Positions 7,960-16,683 of a stretch of DNA of 64,000 bases are shown here, piece by piece; position 1 is the first letter of the stretch; each line of letters opens with the position of its first letter. Made by a program: the position numbers and the translations under genes. The DNA is from Streptomyces cathayae (lineage in GTDB: Bacteria > Actinomycetota > Actinomycetes > Streptomycetales > Streptomycetaceae), in contig NZ_CP121682.1 in NCBI RefSeq assembly GCF_029760955.1, forward strand, positions 3,906,001 to 3,970,000, written 5' to 3'. Under the pieces are notes generated by a model. The model saw only the letters and a list, made by a program, of their open reading frames with translations. It did no database searches and was not told the DNA's origin.

Positions 7960-9276
7960 TCACACCGGCACGTGCACGTTCTCCACCCGGGCGGCGACGA
8001 GCCGCTCCCGTTCCCTGCGCGCCGCCTGCCCGCGCAGCCGCAGGATCTGGGTGACCCCGAGGGCCTGGAGGACGAAGACGGCGGAGAAGGCGACGGCGTA
8101 GTCGTCGCCGGTGGCGTCCAGCAGGACGCCGACGGCCAGCAGGGTCGTGATCGAGGCGGTGAAACCGCCCATGTTGGTGATGCCTGCCGCGGTTCCCTGC
8201 CGCTCCGGCGGATTCACCGGGCGGGAGAAGTCGAAGCCGATCATCGAGGCCGGACCGCAGGCGCCCAGCCCCGTGCACAGCACCACCAGCAGCCACATCG
8301 GCGCCGTCTCGGCGGGGTGGAGCAGCGCGGCCGCCCACAGCAGCGCCGTCGCGCCCACGGTGATGAGCACCAGCGGCATCCGCGCGCCGTGGTTCCGGGC
8401 GATGACCTGGCCGTATACGACCCCGAGGACCATGTTGGACAGCACCACGAGGGTGAGGAGCTCACCGGCCGTGGCCCGGGACAGCCCCTGTGCCTCGACG
8501 AGGAACGGCATGCCCCACAGCAGCAGGAACACCATCCCCGGGAACTGGGTGGAGAAGTGCACCCACATCCCGAGCCGGGTTCCCGGTTCCCGCCAGGAGG
8601 CCGCGATCTGACGGCGCATGGAGGCGGCGCCCTGGTGCGGGGCGGGCTCCGGTCCGTGGCCCTCGGGGTGGTCCTTGAGGAACAGCACGAGCAGGACGAG
8701 CACCACGACCCCGGCGAGCGCACTGCCCGCGAAGGCGGCCGTCCAGCCGATGCCGTGCAGCAGCCGGGCCAGGACCAGCGTGGAGACGAGATTGCCCGCC
8801 ATCCCGGCCAGCGCGGCGAACTGCGCGATCAGCGGACCGCGCCGGGCCGGGAACCACCGGCTGCCCAGCCTCAGCACGCTGATGAACGTCATGGCGTCCC
8901 CGCAGCCGAGCAGGGCGCGGGAGGCGAGCGCCATGCCGTACGTCGGGGAGAACGCGAACCCGAGTTGCCCGACCGTGAACAGCACGGCACCGATGCCCAG
9001 CACCTTCTTGGTGCCGAGCCGGTCGACCAGCAGGCCGACGGGTATCTGCATGCCCGCGTAGACCAGCAGCTGGAGGATGGAGAAGGTGGACAGGGCGGAG
9101 GCGTTGACGTCGAACCGGTCGGCCGCGTCGAGACCGGCCACGCCCAAGGACGTACGGAAGATGACCGCGACGAAGTAGACCGCCACACCCACCCCCCACA
9201 CCGCGAGGGCGCGTCGTCCGCCCAGGGGGTCCCCGGGCGGACGGGTGCTCGGGGCACCTCCGTTCGCGCGGGTCAT
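7960..9276 (-). CDS. MFS transporter
   Basis: A 438-residue major facilitator with about 12 hydrophobic segments. The first begins ALAVWGVGVAVYFVAVIF, and the conserved loop 2-3 motif appears as PVGLLVDRLGTKKVLGIG (compare GxxxDRxGRR). The cytoplasmic centre is GHGPEPAPHQG. Its ATG at 9276 overlaps the stop of the upstream gntR gene by 4 nt (ATGA). The regulator therefore probably senses a compound transported by, or metabolised alongside, this exporter or importer. Substrate unknown. Confidence 0.93.
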   Translation of the reverse strand: MTRANGGAPSTRPPGDPLGGRRALAVWGVGVAVYFVAVIFRTSLGVAGLDAADRFDVNASALSTFSILQLLVYAGMQIPVGLLVDRLGTKKVLGIGAVLFTVGQLGFAFSPTYGMALASRALLGCGDAMTFISVLRLGSRWFPARRGPLIAQFAALAGMAGNLVSTLVLARLLHGIGWTAAFAGSALAGVVVLVLLVLFLKDHPEGHGPEPAPHQGAASMRRQIAASWREPGTRLGMWVHFSTQFPGMVFLLLWGMPFLVEAQGLSRATAGELLTLVVLSNMVLGVVYGQVIARNHGARMPLVLITVGATALLWAAALLHPAETAPMWLLVVLCTGLGACGPASMIGFDFSRPVNPPERQGTAAGITNMGGFTASITTLLAVGVLLDATGDDYAVAFSAVFVLQALGVTQILRLRGQAARRERERLVAARVENVHVPV

Positions 9277-9926
9277 CGCACTTCCCCCCGGGCCAGGTGG
9301 GAGAACCAGCCGACATGCCGGTTGACCACGCCGGCGGCCGCCTCCGGGTCCCCCGAGCGCAGCGCGTCGAGGATCTCCCGGTGCTCGGCGAGGGTCTTGG
9401 CGACGCGGTCGGGGTGCGACTGCATGACGGCGACGCCCATGCGCAGTTGGCGGTCGCGGAGCTGGTCGTAGAGGCGGGAGAGGATCTCGTTGCCGCCGCT
9501 GCGGACGATCTCCGCGTGGAAGCAGCGGTCGGTGACGGACGCGGCGGCGAAGTCACCGGCGGCGGCCTCTTCCCGCTGCCGGGCGAGCAGTTCCTCCAGG
9601 CGCTCGAGGAGCCCGGGGGGCGCGGGCACGGCCTTGCGCACCGCGTGTTCCTCGACGAGCAGCCGGGTCTCGACGACGTCGGCGATCTCCTGCGCGGAGA
9701 CGGGCAGGACGAGGGCGCCCTTCTTCGGGTAGAGCCGGATCAGCCCTTCGGCCTCCAGCCGCAGCAGCGCCTCGCGCACCGGTGTGCGCGAGACCCCGAC
9801 GGCCTCGGCCAGCTCACCCTCGGTCAGGAGGACGCCGCCCTCGTAACGGCGGTCGAGGACGCCCTGTTTGACATGGGTGTAGACGCGATCGGCGGCAGGG
9901 GGTTGCTTCACCGGGGTCAGACTCAT
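9273..9926 (-). CDS. GntR family (FadR/FCD) transcriptional regulator
   Basis: A 217-residue regulator. The N-terminal winged helix includes TEGELAEAVGVSRTPVREALLRLEAEGLI, the GntR signature. The C-terminal all-helical FCD ligand-binding domain (about 80-210) contains the conserved R..E.H / D..FH..I pattern (TDRCFHAEIVRSGGNEIL). FCD regulators usually bind organic acids. ATG at 9926 is preceded 6 nt upstream by TATCCT and has no Shine-Dalgarno, so a leaderless autoregulated transcript is likely. TTGTAT half-sites lie in the same promoter. It is translationally coupled to the MFS gene. Confidence 0.92.
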   Translation of the reverse strand: MSLTPVKQPPAADRVYTHVKQGVLDRRYEGGVLLTEGELAEAVGVSRTPVREALLRLEAEGLIRLYPKKGALVLPVSAQEIADVVETRLLVEEHAVRKAVPAPPGLLERLEELLARQREEAAAGDFAAASVTDRCFHAEIVRSGGNEILSRLYDQLRDRQLRMGVAVMQSHPDRVAKTLAEHREILDALRSGDPEAAAGVVNRHVGWFSHLARGEVR

Positions 9927-10115
9927 GCCGACAGGATAGATACAACACGTACCCATGGGGTTGTCCGTCCAGGATGCGGACCCGGACCCCGAAGCCGCCC
10001 GCCCCCCGCGCACAACCATCCGCGCCAGGTATGCGTCAGAATTGTGCGGCCCCTGCCGGCCGCGCCTCAACTCGGCCGCACCACTAGGGCATTCAACGCA
10101 ATCGGGGTACCTTAC

Positions 10116-11012
10116 TTGAATACCGTCATTCAGGGCATCCGTATCCGCAGAGCCGTCGGCGTCGCCGTGACCACTGGCGCCGTGCTGGCCTCCGGAGCCC
10201 TCTACGCGGCGCCCGCGCAGGCCGCCGCCAAGCCCACGATCGCCGCCAAGGGCGGCTACGTGATGAACAACGGGACCGGCAAGTCCCTCTACACCAAGGC
10301 CGCCGACACCCGCCTCTCGACCGGTTCCACGACGAAGATCATGACCGCGAAGGTCGTGCTCGCGCAGAAGAACCTGAACCTCGACGCCAAGGTCACGATC
10401 CAGATGGCGTACAGCGACTACATCGTCGCGAACAACGCGTCGTCCGCCCGGCTGATCGTCGGCGACAAGGTCACCGTGCGCCAGCTGCTGTACGGGCTGA
10501 TGCTGCCGTCCGGCTGCGACGCCGCGTACGCCCTGGCGGACAAGTTCGGCACCGGCACGACGCGGTCCGCGCGCGTGAAGTCCTTCATCGGCAAGATGAA
10601 CGCCGACGCGAAGAAACTGGGCCTGAAGAACACCCACTTCGACTCGTTCGACGGGATCGGCAAGGGCAACAACTACTCCACGCCGCGCGATCTGACGAAG
10701 ATCACGAGCAGCGCGCTGAAGAGCGCCAACTTCCGCGCGATCGTCAAGACGAAGAGTTACACGGCGAAGACCACCACGAAGACGGGCGGCACCCGCACGA
10801 TGGCGCCGTGGACCAACACCAACGGTCTGCTCAGCAGCTACAGCGGCACGATCGGCGTGAAGACCGGCTCGGGCCCGACGGCCAAGTACTGCCTGGTCTT
10901 CGCCGCGACGCGGAACGGCAAGACCGTCATCGGCACGGTCCTCGCCTCCACCTCGTCCGCCCAGCGCGAGACGGACGCCAAGAAGCTCCTGAACTACGGC
11001 TTCAGCGCCTGA
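10116..11012 (+). CDS. Secreted D-alanyl-D-alanine carboxypeptidase (S11 family)
   Basis: A 298-residue penicillin-binding protein that trims the terminal D-Ala of peptidoglycan stem peptides outside the membrane. The signal peptide (residues 1-36, basic start, hydrophobic TTGAVLASGALY, cleavage after AQA) follows a TTG start at 10116. No ATG or GTG in frame gives a proper signal peptide. Catalytic motifs are Ser71-Thr-Thr-Lys74 (SxxK), Ser132-Gly-Cys (in place of SxN) and Lys249-Thr-Gly (KTG). There is no C-terminal amphipathic anchor, so it is probably released or wall-associated. A terminator follows directly. Confidence 0.93.
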   Translation: MNTVIQGIRIRRAVGVAVTTGAVLASGALYAAPAQAAAKPTIAAKGGYVMNNGTGKSLYTKAADTRLSTGSTTKIMTAKVVLAQKNLNLDAKVTIQMAYSDYIVANNASSARLIVGDKVTVRQLLYGLMLPSGCDAAYALADKFGTGTTRSARVKSFIGKMNADAKKLGLKNTHFDSFDGIGKGNNYSTPRDLTKITSSALKSANFRAIVKTKSYTAKTTTKTGGTRTMAPWTNTNGLLSSYSGTIGVKTGSGPTAKYCLVFAATRNGKTVIGTVLASTSSAQRETDAKKLLNYGFSA

Positions 11013-11028
11013 CCCACTGGAACACGCA

Positions 11029-11058
11029 AGGGGTCCACGATTCCGCGTGGGCCCCTTC
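11029..11058 (+). terminator. 12-bp stem terminator after the carboxypeptidase
   Basis: AAGGGGTCCACG (11029-11040) pairs with CGTGGGCCCCTT (11047-11058), with one G-T pair and a 6-nt loop. It lies 17 nt after the stop codon. Confidence 0.85.
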
Positions 11059-11206
11059 TCCATGCCTCGCACCGCCGTCGGCCATGCACACTCCCGTCGG
11101 CCGGAACAGCGGTTTCGACCTCATTCGCTCGCAGTCGTGAACATCCTCGAACCGGCTGGCATATTCGCTCCGCCCCGCTCTACGTTCCGCGGCGGAGGTG
11201 GTTCGC

Positions 11207-12205
11207 ATGAACGAACCCGGCAAACGACCGAAGCACGTCGAGCAGCACGAGGCGATCGACGTCAGCGACTTCGTCTACGCGGCGACCGGCGCCCGGGTCC
11301 GGAGGCTGACGCTGCCGGACGGAAGCCACTGGTTCCCGGCGGTGGACGTCTGCAAGGAACTCGGACACACCAACTCTCGGAAGGCTCTCGCCGACCATGT
11401 CCCCGACGAGCACCGAGAAATGCTCGAGACCGTAACTGGAGGTTACGGTCTCAGCATTCCCGCAGGTAGAGGGTGGCGTCGAGACTTGCACGTCATCTCT
11501 CTCCAAGGTCTCATCCTGCTCGTCAACGCCTGCACCAAACCGGCCTGCGCACCCTTCAAGCAGTGGGTCGCCGAAGTCATCGAGACCGTGCAGCGTGAGG
11601 GGTACTACTCCCTCGACGAGGCCGAGGTGCAGTCACCCGAGCCGGGTGCCCCCATCGCCTACGCCATGCCGGAACAGGTCGCCGAGGCCATCGTCCGGCT
11701 GGAAGCGCACAACCTTCAGCTGGACGAGGAGCTGGCCGACGGGCAGCGCGAATCGATCGCTTTGCACAAGGAGACGCTGGCCCTGCAGAGGGAGGTGCTG
11801 GCCGCACAGCAGGGCACGCTCGCCGTGCAACAGGCCACCCTCGCCGTGCAGCAGGCCATGGTCCGGGCGATGGAACGGATCGCGGACCGGATCGACTCCC
11901 TCGTCCTCGACCGCCGGCCGCCCCAGGCCCACCTCACCGCGCCGCCCACCACCGAAACGGTCCTGGCCGGCTGGCGGCAGCGGCTGTCCGTGACGGAGGA
12001 CGTGTGGACGGTGGCCGTGGTGATCGCCCCGGTACTCGTCGAGCAGGGTGAACTGCGCGAGCCGCTGGAGTCGATCGCCGCCCGTACGGGACTTTCCGTG
12101 CACCGCGTCAACGAATGCCTCCGGCTGCTGCGCAAGCACGCCTGCATCCGCTCGCGGGGCGGGACCGAGGACGGGGCTCCGGTGTACGTGCTCCATCAGG
12201 ACTGA
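11207..12205 (+). CDS. BRO-N domain protein with coiled coil and C-terminal winged helix
   Basis: A 332-residue DNA-binding-type protein. Residues about 15-120 match the BRO-N (phage antirepressor-like) domain (WFPAVDVCKELGHTN, HVISLQGLILLVNACTKP). About 168-230 is a Gln/Leu-rich coiled coil with repeated ALQREVLAAQQ-type heptads. About 265-315 resembles a winged helix (PLESIAARTGLSVHRVNECL). ATG at 11207 has GGAGG 8 nt upstream; the GTG at 11198 lies inside the ribosome-binding site. Phage antirepressor domains in a core chromosomal gene suggest an old prophage-derived regulator. Its function is unknown. An 11-bp perfect hairpin lies inside the gene at 11426-11452. Confidence 0.85.
   Translation: MNEPGKRPKHVEQHEAIDVSDFVYAATGARVRRLTLPDGSHWFPAVDVCKELGHTNSRKALADHVPDEHREMLETVTGGYGLSIPAGRGWRRDLHVISLQGLILLVNACTKPACAPFKQWVAEVIETVQREGYYSLDEAEVQSPEPGAPIAYAMPEQVAEAIVRLEAHNLQLDEELADGQRESIALHKETLALQREVLAAQQGTLAVQQATLAVQQAMVRAMERIADRIDSLVLDRRPPQAHLTAPPTTETVLAGWRQRLSVTEDVWTVAVVIAPVLVEQGELREPLESIAARTGLSVHRVNECLRLLRKHACIRSRGGTEDGAPVYVLHQD
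11426..11452 (+). promoter_or_regulatory. Perfect 11-bp hairpin inside the BRO-N gene
   Basis: GAGACCGTAAC and GTTACGGTCTC are separated by TGGAG within codons 74-82. Codons here must still encode ETVTGGYGLS. A perfect stem of this length inside a coding region is unusual and could be an autoregulatory operator or an mRNA structure. Confidence 0.5.
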
Positions 12206-12219
12206 GGGACCGGTACGGC

Positions 12220-12258
12220 AGGAGGGGCGTCGCAATCCGAAGTTGCGGCGCCCCTCCT
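12220..12258. terminator. 16-bp stem terminator between convergent genes
   Basis: Positions 12220-12235 pair with 12243-12258 (AGGAGGGGCGTCGCAA with one G-T pair) across a 7-nt loop. They serve both the BRO-N gene and the leftward bkdABC1 operon. Confidence 0.88.
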
Positions 12259-12284
12259 GTGGTGAACCTAGTGGTTCGTGGGCG

Positions 12285-13703
12285 TCAGGCCCAGCTGATC
12301 AACCGTTTCGGCTGTTCCAGGATCGCGGCCACGTCGGCCAGGAACTTGGAGCCGAGTTCGCCGTCGATCAGGCGGTGGTCGAAGCTCAGGGCGAGGGTGG
12401 TGACCTGACGGGGCTTCACCTTGCCCTTGTGGACCCACGGCTGGAGCTTGATCGTGCCGACGGCGAGGATCGCGGACTCACCGGGGTTGAGGATCGGCGT
12501 GCCCGTGTCGACGCCGAAGACGCCGACGTTGGTGATCGTCACCGTGCCGTTCTGCATCGCGGACGGGGAGGTCCTGCCCTCCCTGGCCGTGGACACCAGC
12601 TCGCCCAGGGACTCGGCGAGCTGCGGCAGCGTCTTGGCGTGGGCGTCCTTGACGTTCGGGACGATCAGGCCGCGCGGGGTGGCCGCCGCGATGCCCAGGT
12701 TGACGTAGTGCTTGACCACGATCTCCTGGGCCGCCTCGTCCCACGAGGCGTTGACCTCGGGGTTGCGTCTGATCGCGACCAGCAGGGCCTTGGCGATCAG
12801 CAGCAGGGGGCTCACCCGCAGGCCGGTGAACTCCTTGTCCTGCTTGAGCTCCTCGACCAGTTTCATCGTGCGCGTCACGTCGACCGTCACGAACTCCGTG
12901 ACATGCGGTGCGGTGAACGCCGAGCCGACCATCGCGGCCGCCGTCGCCTTGCGGACGCCCTTGACCGGGATGCGGGTCTCGCGCGCCGTGTCGTACGACA
13001 CCGGGGCCGGGGCTGGCGCCGGAGCCGGGACCGGGGCGGCCGGGGTGGCTGCCGGGACCGCGGGTGCCGGGACCGCGGCCACCGCCGCATGGACGTCCTC
13101 GCGGGTGATGATGCCGTCCGGACCGGTCGGGGTGACCGTCGTCAGGTCGACGCCGAGGTCCTTCGCCAGCTTGCGCACCGGCGGCTTGGCCAGCGGGCGT
13201 TCCCGAGGAGCGGCGGGGGCGCCGTAGCCGTTCAGTTCCGTCTGGACGGGTGCCGCCTCCTGCTGGGCGTGGGCGGCGGCGGTGTCCGGAGCCGTCTTGC
13301 GCGGGCGGCGGCGCGTCGAGGACGTCGCCACGCCGTAGCCGACCAGGACCGGCTGACGGGCCGGGGGCTCGGCCGCCGGCTCCTCCGGCGCCTGCTCCGG
13401 CTCGGCGGCCGGGGCGGGTGCCTCCACCGCCGGTGCCGCGCCGCCCGAGACGTCCACCGCGATGATGGACGTGCCCACGTCCACCGTGGTGCCCTCGGGG
13501 AAGTGCAGATCGCGGACCACGCCGGTGTAGGGGATGGGGAGTTCGACGGCGGCCTTCGCCGTCTCGACCTCGCACACCACCTGCCCGTCGGTGACCGTGT
13601 CACCGGGCTGGACGTACCACTTGAGGATCTCGGCCTCGGTGAGGCCCTCGCCCACGTCCGGCATCTTGAACTCGCGTACGGACGCGTTCGTCATCGTCGT
13701 CAC
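12285..13703 (-). CDS. bkdC: Branched-chain alpha-keto acid dehydrogenase E2 component, copy 1
   Basis: A 472-residue dihydrolipoamide acyltransferase. The order is a lipoyl domain (VETAK with lipoyl Lys50), an Ala/Pro/Glu linker, a peripheral-subunit-binding domain (VRKLAKDLGVDLTTVTPTG) and a catalytic domain ending with FDHRLIDGELG (catalytic His443, Asp447). It transfers the acyl group to CoA and makes isobutyryl-, isovaleryl- and 2-methylbutyryl-CoA primers for branched fatty acids and polyketides. It is the last gene of the operon, 11 nt after bkdB. GTG at 13703 follows GAGGGAGAGGG directly; an ATG at 13694 is the alternative start. Confidence 0.95.
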   Translation of the reverse strand: MTTMTNASVREFKMPDVGEGLTEAEILKWYVQPGDTVTDGQVVCEVETAKAAVELPIPYTGVVRDLHFPEGTTVDVGTSIIAVDVSGGAAPAVEAPAPAAEPEQAPEEPAAEPPARQPVLVGYGVATSSTRRRPRKTAPDTAAAHAQQEAAPVQTELNGYGAPAAPRERPLAKPPVRKLAKDLGVDLTTVTPTGPDGIITREDVHAAVAAVPAPAVPAATPAAPVPAPAPAPAPVSYDTARETRIPVKGVRKATAAAMVGSAFTAPHVTEFVTVDVTRTMKLVEELKQDKEFTGLRVSPLLLIAKALLVAIRRNPEVNASWDEAAQEIVVKHYVNLGIAAATPRGLIVPNVKDAHAKTLPQLAESLGELVSTAREGRTSPSAMQNGTVTITNVGVFGVDTGTPILNPGESAILAVGTIKLQPWVHKGKVKPRQVTTLALSFDHRLIDGELGSKFLADVAAILEQPKRLISWA

Positions 13704-13714
13704 GACCCTCTCCC

Positions 13715-14707
13715 TCAGTACGCCATCGAGCGGTCGACGGCGTCCAGCACCCGGTCCAGGTCCGGGAGGTAGGACTCCTCCAGGCGGGCCGGCGGGTACG
13801 GGGCGTGGTAGCCGCCCACCCGCAGGACCGGGGCCTCCAGGTGGTAGAAGCAGCGCTCCGTGATCCGCGCGGCGATCTCCGCGCCCGAACCGAAGAACAC
13901 CGGCGCCTCGTGGACGACGACCAGACGGCGGGTCTTCTCCACCGACGCCTGGATCGAGTCGAAGTCGAGCGGGGAGACCGAGCGCAGGTCCAGCACCTCC
14001 AGGGAGCGGCCCTCCTCGGCGGCGGCGTCCGCGACCTCCTGACAGAGCTTGACCATCGGCCCGTAGGCCACCAGCGTCAGGTCGGTACCCTCGCGGACCA
14101 CGCGCGCGGTGTGCAGCGGTCCGGGGATCGCCTCGGTGTTGACCTCGGCCTTGTCCCAGTAGCGCCGCTTGGGCTCGAAGAAGATCACCGGGTCGTCGCT
14201 CTGGATGGCCTGCTGCATCATCCAGTACGCGTCCGACGCGTTGGACGGGGAGACCACCTTCAGGCCCGCCACGTGGGCGAACAGGGACTCCGGGGACTCG
14301 GAGTGGTGCTCGACCGCGCCGATGCCGCCGCCGTAGGGGATGCGCACCACGACGGGGAGCTTCACCTTGCCCAGCGACCGGGCGTGCATCTTCGCCAGCT
14401 GCGTGACGATCTGGTCGTACGCCGGGAAGACGAAACCGTCGAACTGGATCTCGACCACCGGGCGGTAGCCGCGCAGGGCGAGGCCGATCGCCGTGCCGAC
14501 GATGCCCGACTCGGCGAGCGGGGTGTCGATGACGCGGCTCTCGCCGAAGTCCTTCTGCAGCCCGTCCGTCACCCGGAACACGCCGCCGAGCTTGCCGACG
14601 TCCTCACCCATGACGAGGACCTTGGGGTCGGTGTCCAGGGCACGGCGCAGCGACTCGTTGATCGCCTTGGCCAGGGCCATGTTCTTGGATGTCACGGTCT
14701 CCGCCAT
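13715..14707 (-). CDS. bkdB: Branched-chain alpha-keto acid dehydrogenase E1 beta subunit, copy 1
   Basis: A 330-residue E1 beta subunit that forms the alpha2beta2 thiamine-diphosphate decarboxylase with the upstream E1 alpha. Family motifs include VMGEDVGKLGGVFRVTDGL, TPLAESGIVGTAIGLA, EIQFDGFVFPAYDQI and RIPYGGGIGAVEHHSES. The C-terminal transketolase-like domain ends in APYPPARLEESYLPD. ATG at 14707 is separated by a single base from the stop of bkdA (TGACATG), so translation is coupled. A much longer ORF upstream in the same frame is a shadow of bkdA. Confidence 0.96.
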   Translation of the reverse strand: MAETVTSKNMALAKAINESLRRALDTDPKVLVMGEDVGKLGGVFRVTDGLQKDFGESRVIDTPLAESGIVGTAIGLALRGYRPVVEIQFDGFVFPAYDQIVTQLAKMHARSLGKVKLPVVVRIPYGGGIGAVEHHSESPESLFAHVAGLKVVSPSNASDAYWMMQQAIQSDDPVIFFEPKRRYWDKAEVNTEAIPGPLHTARVVREGTDLTLVAYGPMVKLCQEVADAAAEEGRSLEVLDLRSVSPLDFDSIQASVEKTRRLVVVHEAPVFFGSGAEIAARITERCFYHLEAPVLRVGGYHAPYPPARLEESYLPDLDRVLDAVDRSMAY

Positions 14708-14708
14708 G

Positions 14709-15989
14709 TCACTTGCCCCCGTCCGTGTCGTCGAACGACGCCTGGTAGGCGGCGAACTGCGCCCGCTCCTCGTCGACGAGGGCGTGGCCGTCCGCGTACG
14801 CGTTCTCGAAGATGGCGAAGTGGTCCGGGTCCGGCATGGCACGGACCACTTCGCGCACTCGTTTGCCCAACGTCTCGCTCTCGCTCTCCAGTTCCGCGAA
14901 GAATCCCTCGTCCGTGTGGTGTGCGGACTCCAGGTAGCGGCGAAGGCGCAGGATCGGGTCCTTGGCCTCCCAGGCGGCCCGCTCGTCGTCGTGGCGGTAG
15001 CGGGTGGGGTCGTCGGAGGTGGTGTGGGCACCCATGCGGTAGGTGAACGCCTCGATCAGCGTCGGCCCCTCACCGCCGCGGGCCCGCTCCAGGGCCCACC
15101 GGGTGACGGCGAGGCTCGCCAGCACGTCGTTGCCGTCCACCCGCACGCCCGGGAAGCCGAAGCCCTGCGCGCGCTGGTACAGCGGGACGCGGGACTGCTT
15201 CTCGGTCGGCTCGGAGATCGCCCACTGGTTGTTCTGGCAGAAGAACACCACCGGGGCGTTGTAGACCGCGGAGAAGGTGAACGCCTCGGCCACGTCGCCC
15301 TGGCTGGAGGCGCCGTCGCCGAAGTAGGCGATCACCGCGCTGTCCGCGCCGTCCTTGGCGATGCCCATCGCGTAGCCCGTGGCGTGCAGCGCCTGGGAGC
15401 CGATGACGATCGTGTACAGGTGGAAGTTGTTGCCGTTCGGGTCCCAGCCGCCGTTGTTGACGCCGCGGAACATGCCGAGCAGGTTGGTCGGGTCCACACC
15501 CCGGCACCAGGCGACGCCGTGCTCCCGGTAGGTGGGGAAGACGTAGTCGTCGTCGCGCAGCGCCCGGCCGGAGCCGATCTGCGCCGCCTCCTGGCCCAGC
15601 AGCGAGGCCCACAGGCCCAGCTCGCCCTGGCGCTGCAGCGAGGTCGCCTCGGCGTCGAAGCGGCGGGTGAGCACCATGTCGCGGTACAGGCCGCGGAGGT
15701 CCTCGACGGTGATGCCCTCGACGTACTGGTCGAACTCGGCGTTCTTGACGCGCTCGCCCTCGGGCGTCAGCAGTTGCACGAGGTGGGGCTCGGCACTCTT
15801 CACCGCGCCGCCGGCCTTCTTCGCCGCGGTGGCCTTCTTGGCGGTGACGGGCTTCCTGGCCGTGGTGGCCTTCTTCGCCGCGGTGGTCTTCTTGCCAGTG
15901 GTACTGGTGGTGCGTTTGGTGCCGGTGGCGCCGGTGTTGCTTCCGGCGCTGCGTCGCGGTGCGTGCGCGGCAGTGCTCTCCACGGTCAC
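14709..15989 (-). CDS. bkdA: Branched-chain alpha-keto acid dehydrogenase E1 alpha subunit, copy 1, with lysine-rich tail
   Basis: A 426-residue E1 alpha. From about residue 65 the sequence is a normal E1 alpha, with GLWASLLGQEAAQIGSG and the thiamine-diphosphate motif GDGASSQGDVAEAF ending in NNQWA. Residues 11-64 are an added, disordered Lys/Ala/Thr segment with repeated AAKKA units and about 11 lysines, resembling the tail of histone H1 or HupS-type proteins. It is the first gene of bkdABC1. The promoter TTCACA-N18-TAACGT at 16161-16190 and a dyad upstream are described separately. The ATG at 15989 begins MTVEST. Confidence 0.94.
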   Translation of the reverse strand: MTVESTAAHAPRRSAGSNTGATGTKRTTSTTGKKTTAAKKATTARKPVTAKKATAAKKAGGAVKSAEPHLVQLLTPEGERVKNAEFDQYVEGITVEDLRGLYRDMVLTRRFDAEATSLQRQGELGLWASLLGQEAAQIGSGRALRDDDYVFPTYREHGVAWCRGVDPTNLLGMFRGVNNGGWDPNGNNFHLYTIVIGSQALHATGYAMGIAKDGADSAVIAYFGDGASSQGDVAEAFTFSAVYNAPVVFFCQNNQWAISEPTEKQSRVPLYQRAQGFGFPGVRVDGNDVLASLAVTRWALERARGGEGPTLIEAFTYRMGAHTTSDDPTRYRHDDERAAWEAKDPILRLRRYLESAHHTDEGFFAELESESETLGKRVREVVRAMPDPDHFAIFENAYADGHALVDEERAQFAAYQASFDDTDGGK

Positions 15990-16160
15990 GTGTGCTCCTC
16001 CGTCGGTCCGACCCCCGGGGTTGCCGGTAGGTCTGGGGTCCTCCTCCAGCTCGTCGAAGCCTGGGGAAGGCTCACCTCTTCTCGACCACGGGCACGGGGT
16101 GGGTGCCGCTCGGCCGGGAACAGGCGTGACAGGTGCCCCGGCGAGCGACCTGCAACAAGC

Positions 16161-16227
16161 ACGTTACCCAGTGCGCCACATTTCTGTGAAACCCTCCCTG
16201 ACCTGGGATTTTGCTTGGATTTCCAAG
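16161..16227 (-). promoter_or_regulatory. bkdA copy 1 promoter with upstream CTTGG/CCAAG dyad
   Basis: On the minus strand TTCACA (16190-16185) and TAACGT (16166-16161) are 18 bp apart, giving a leader of about 165 nt. CTTGGATTTCCAAG (16214-16227) lies 24 bp upstream of the -35 element in an AT-rich patch that is rare in this sequence. An activator of the Lrp type such as BkdR is a reasonable candidate. No other gene is apparent in the 694-bp stretch 15990-16683, which also contains a CCCGGGG/CCCCGGG dyad near 16305. Confidence 0.5.
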
Positions 16228-16644
16228 TAAATCGGAAAGGCCGGGAAGGCGCGCTGGTCACAGCCTTGCAGGAGGCCGGAGCAACGGCACGTTATCCCGG
16301 GGACCCCGGGCTCGGGAAGGGCTGGGTGTCGCACCCCGCTCCAGAATGAGCATGTAATGCGACTAATGGGTACCGAGCGAGACGATTCCCAGCTCACAGG
16401 GGTGTGTGAGGGGCGGTCGTCCGGCGGGGTGCCGCGCTCACGTGGACCGCCCCGCGCTTCACGCGCCCCCCATCGGGCGCAGCGGCACGCCGAGCGGCGC
16501 CCGCCGCGCGGGGCACGTGGGGCGGGTGCGGCGGTGTCCACCCGTTCAGCCCGCTCGACCGGGGCGGGGTGGGGCTCCACTGCACTGCGGTGCGCCGTGT
16601 GGAGTGGGGGCCGTCTCGGCGGCTCCCGGAGGCGCTCACGGGGC

Positions 16645-16667
16645 GGGGCGGGCACGAGGCCCGCCCC
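16645..16667 (-). terminator. GGGGCGGG hairpin after the Ser/Thr kinase
   Basis: GGGGCGGG (16645-16652) pairs with CCCGCCCC (16660-16667), 17 bp beyond the stop codon of the leftward kinase gene. Confidence 0.6.
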
Positions 16668-16683
16668 CAGAGTCAGCCGCCGG

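Noticed and set aside
16185..16198. A second parS-like site near TTTCTGTGAAAC
   Set aside because: Only one half matches GTTTCAC; the other half lacks the palindrome, and the bases form part of a -35 element.
16164..16655. Minus-strand ORF upstream of bkdA copy 1
   Set aside because: Codon third positions are not GC-enriched and the region carries the bkdA promoter and a dyad; no family resemblance.
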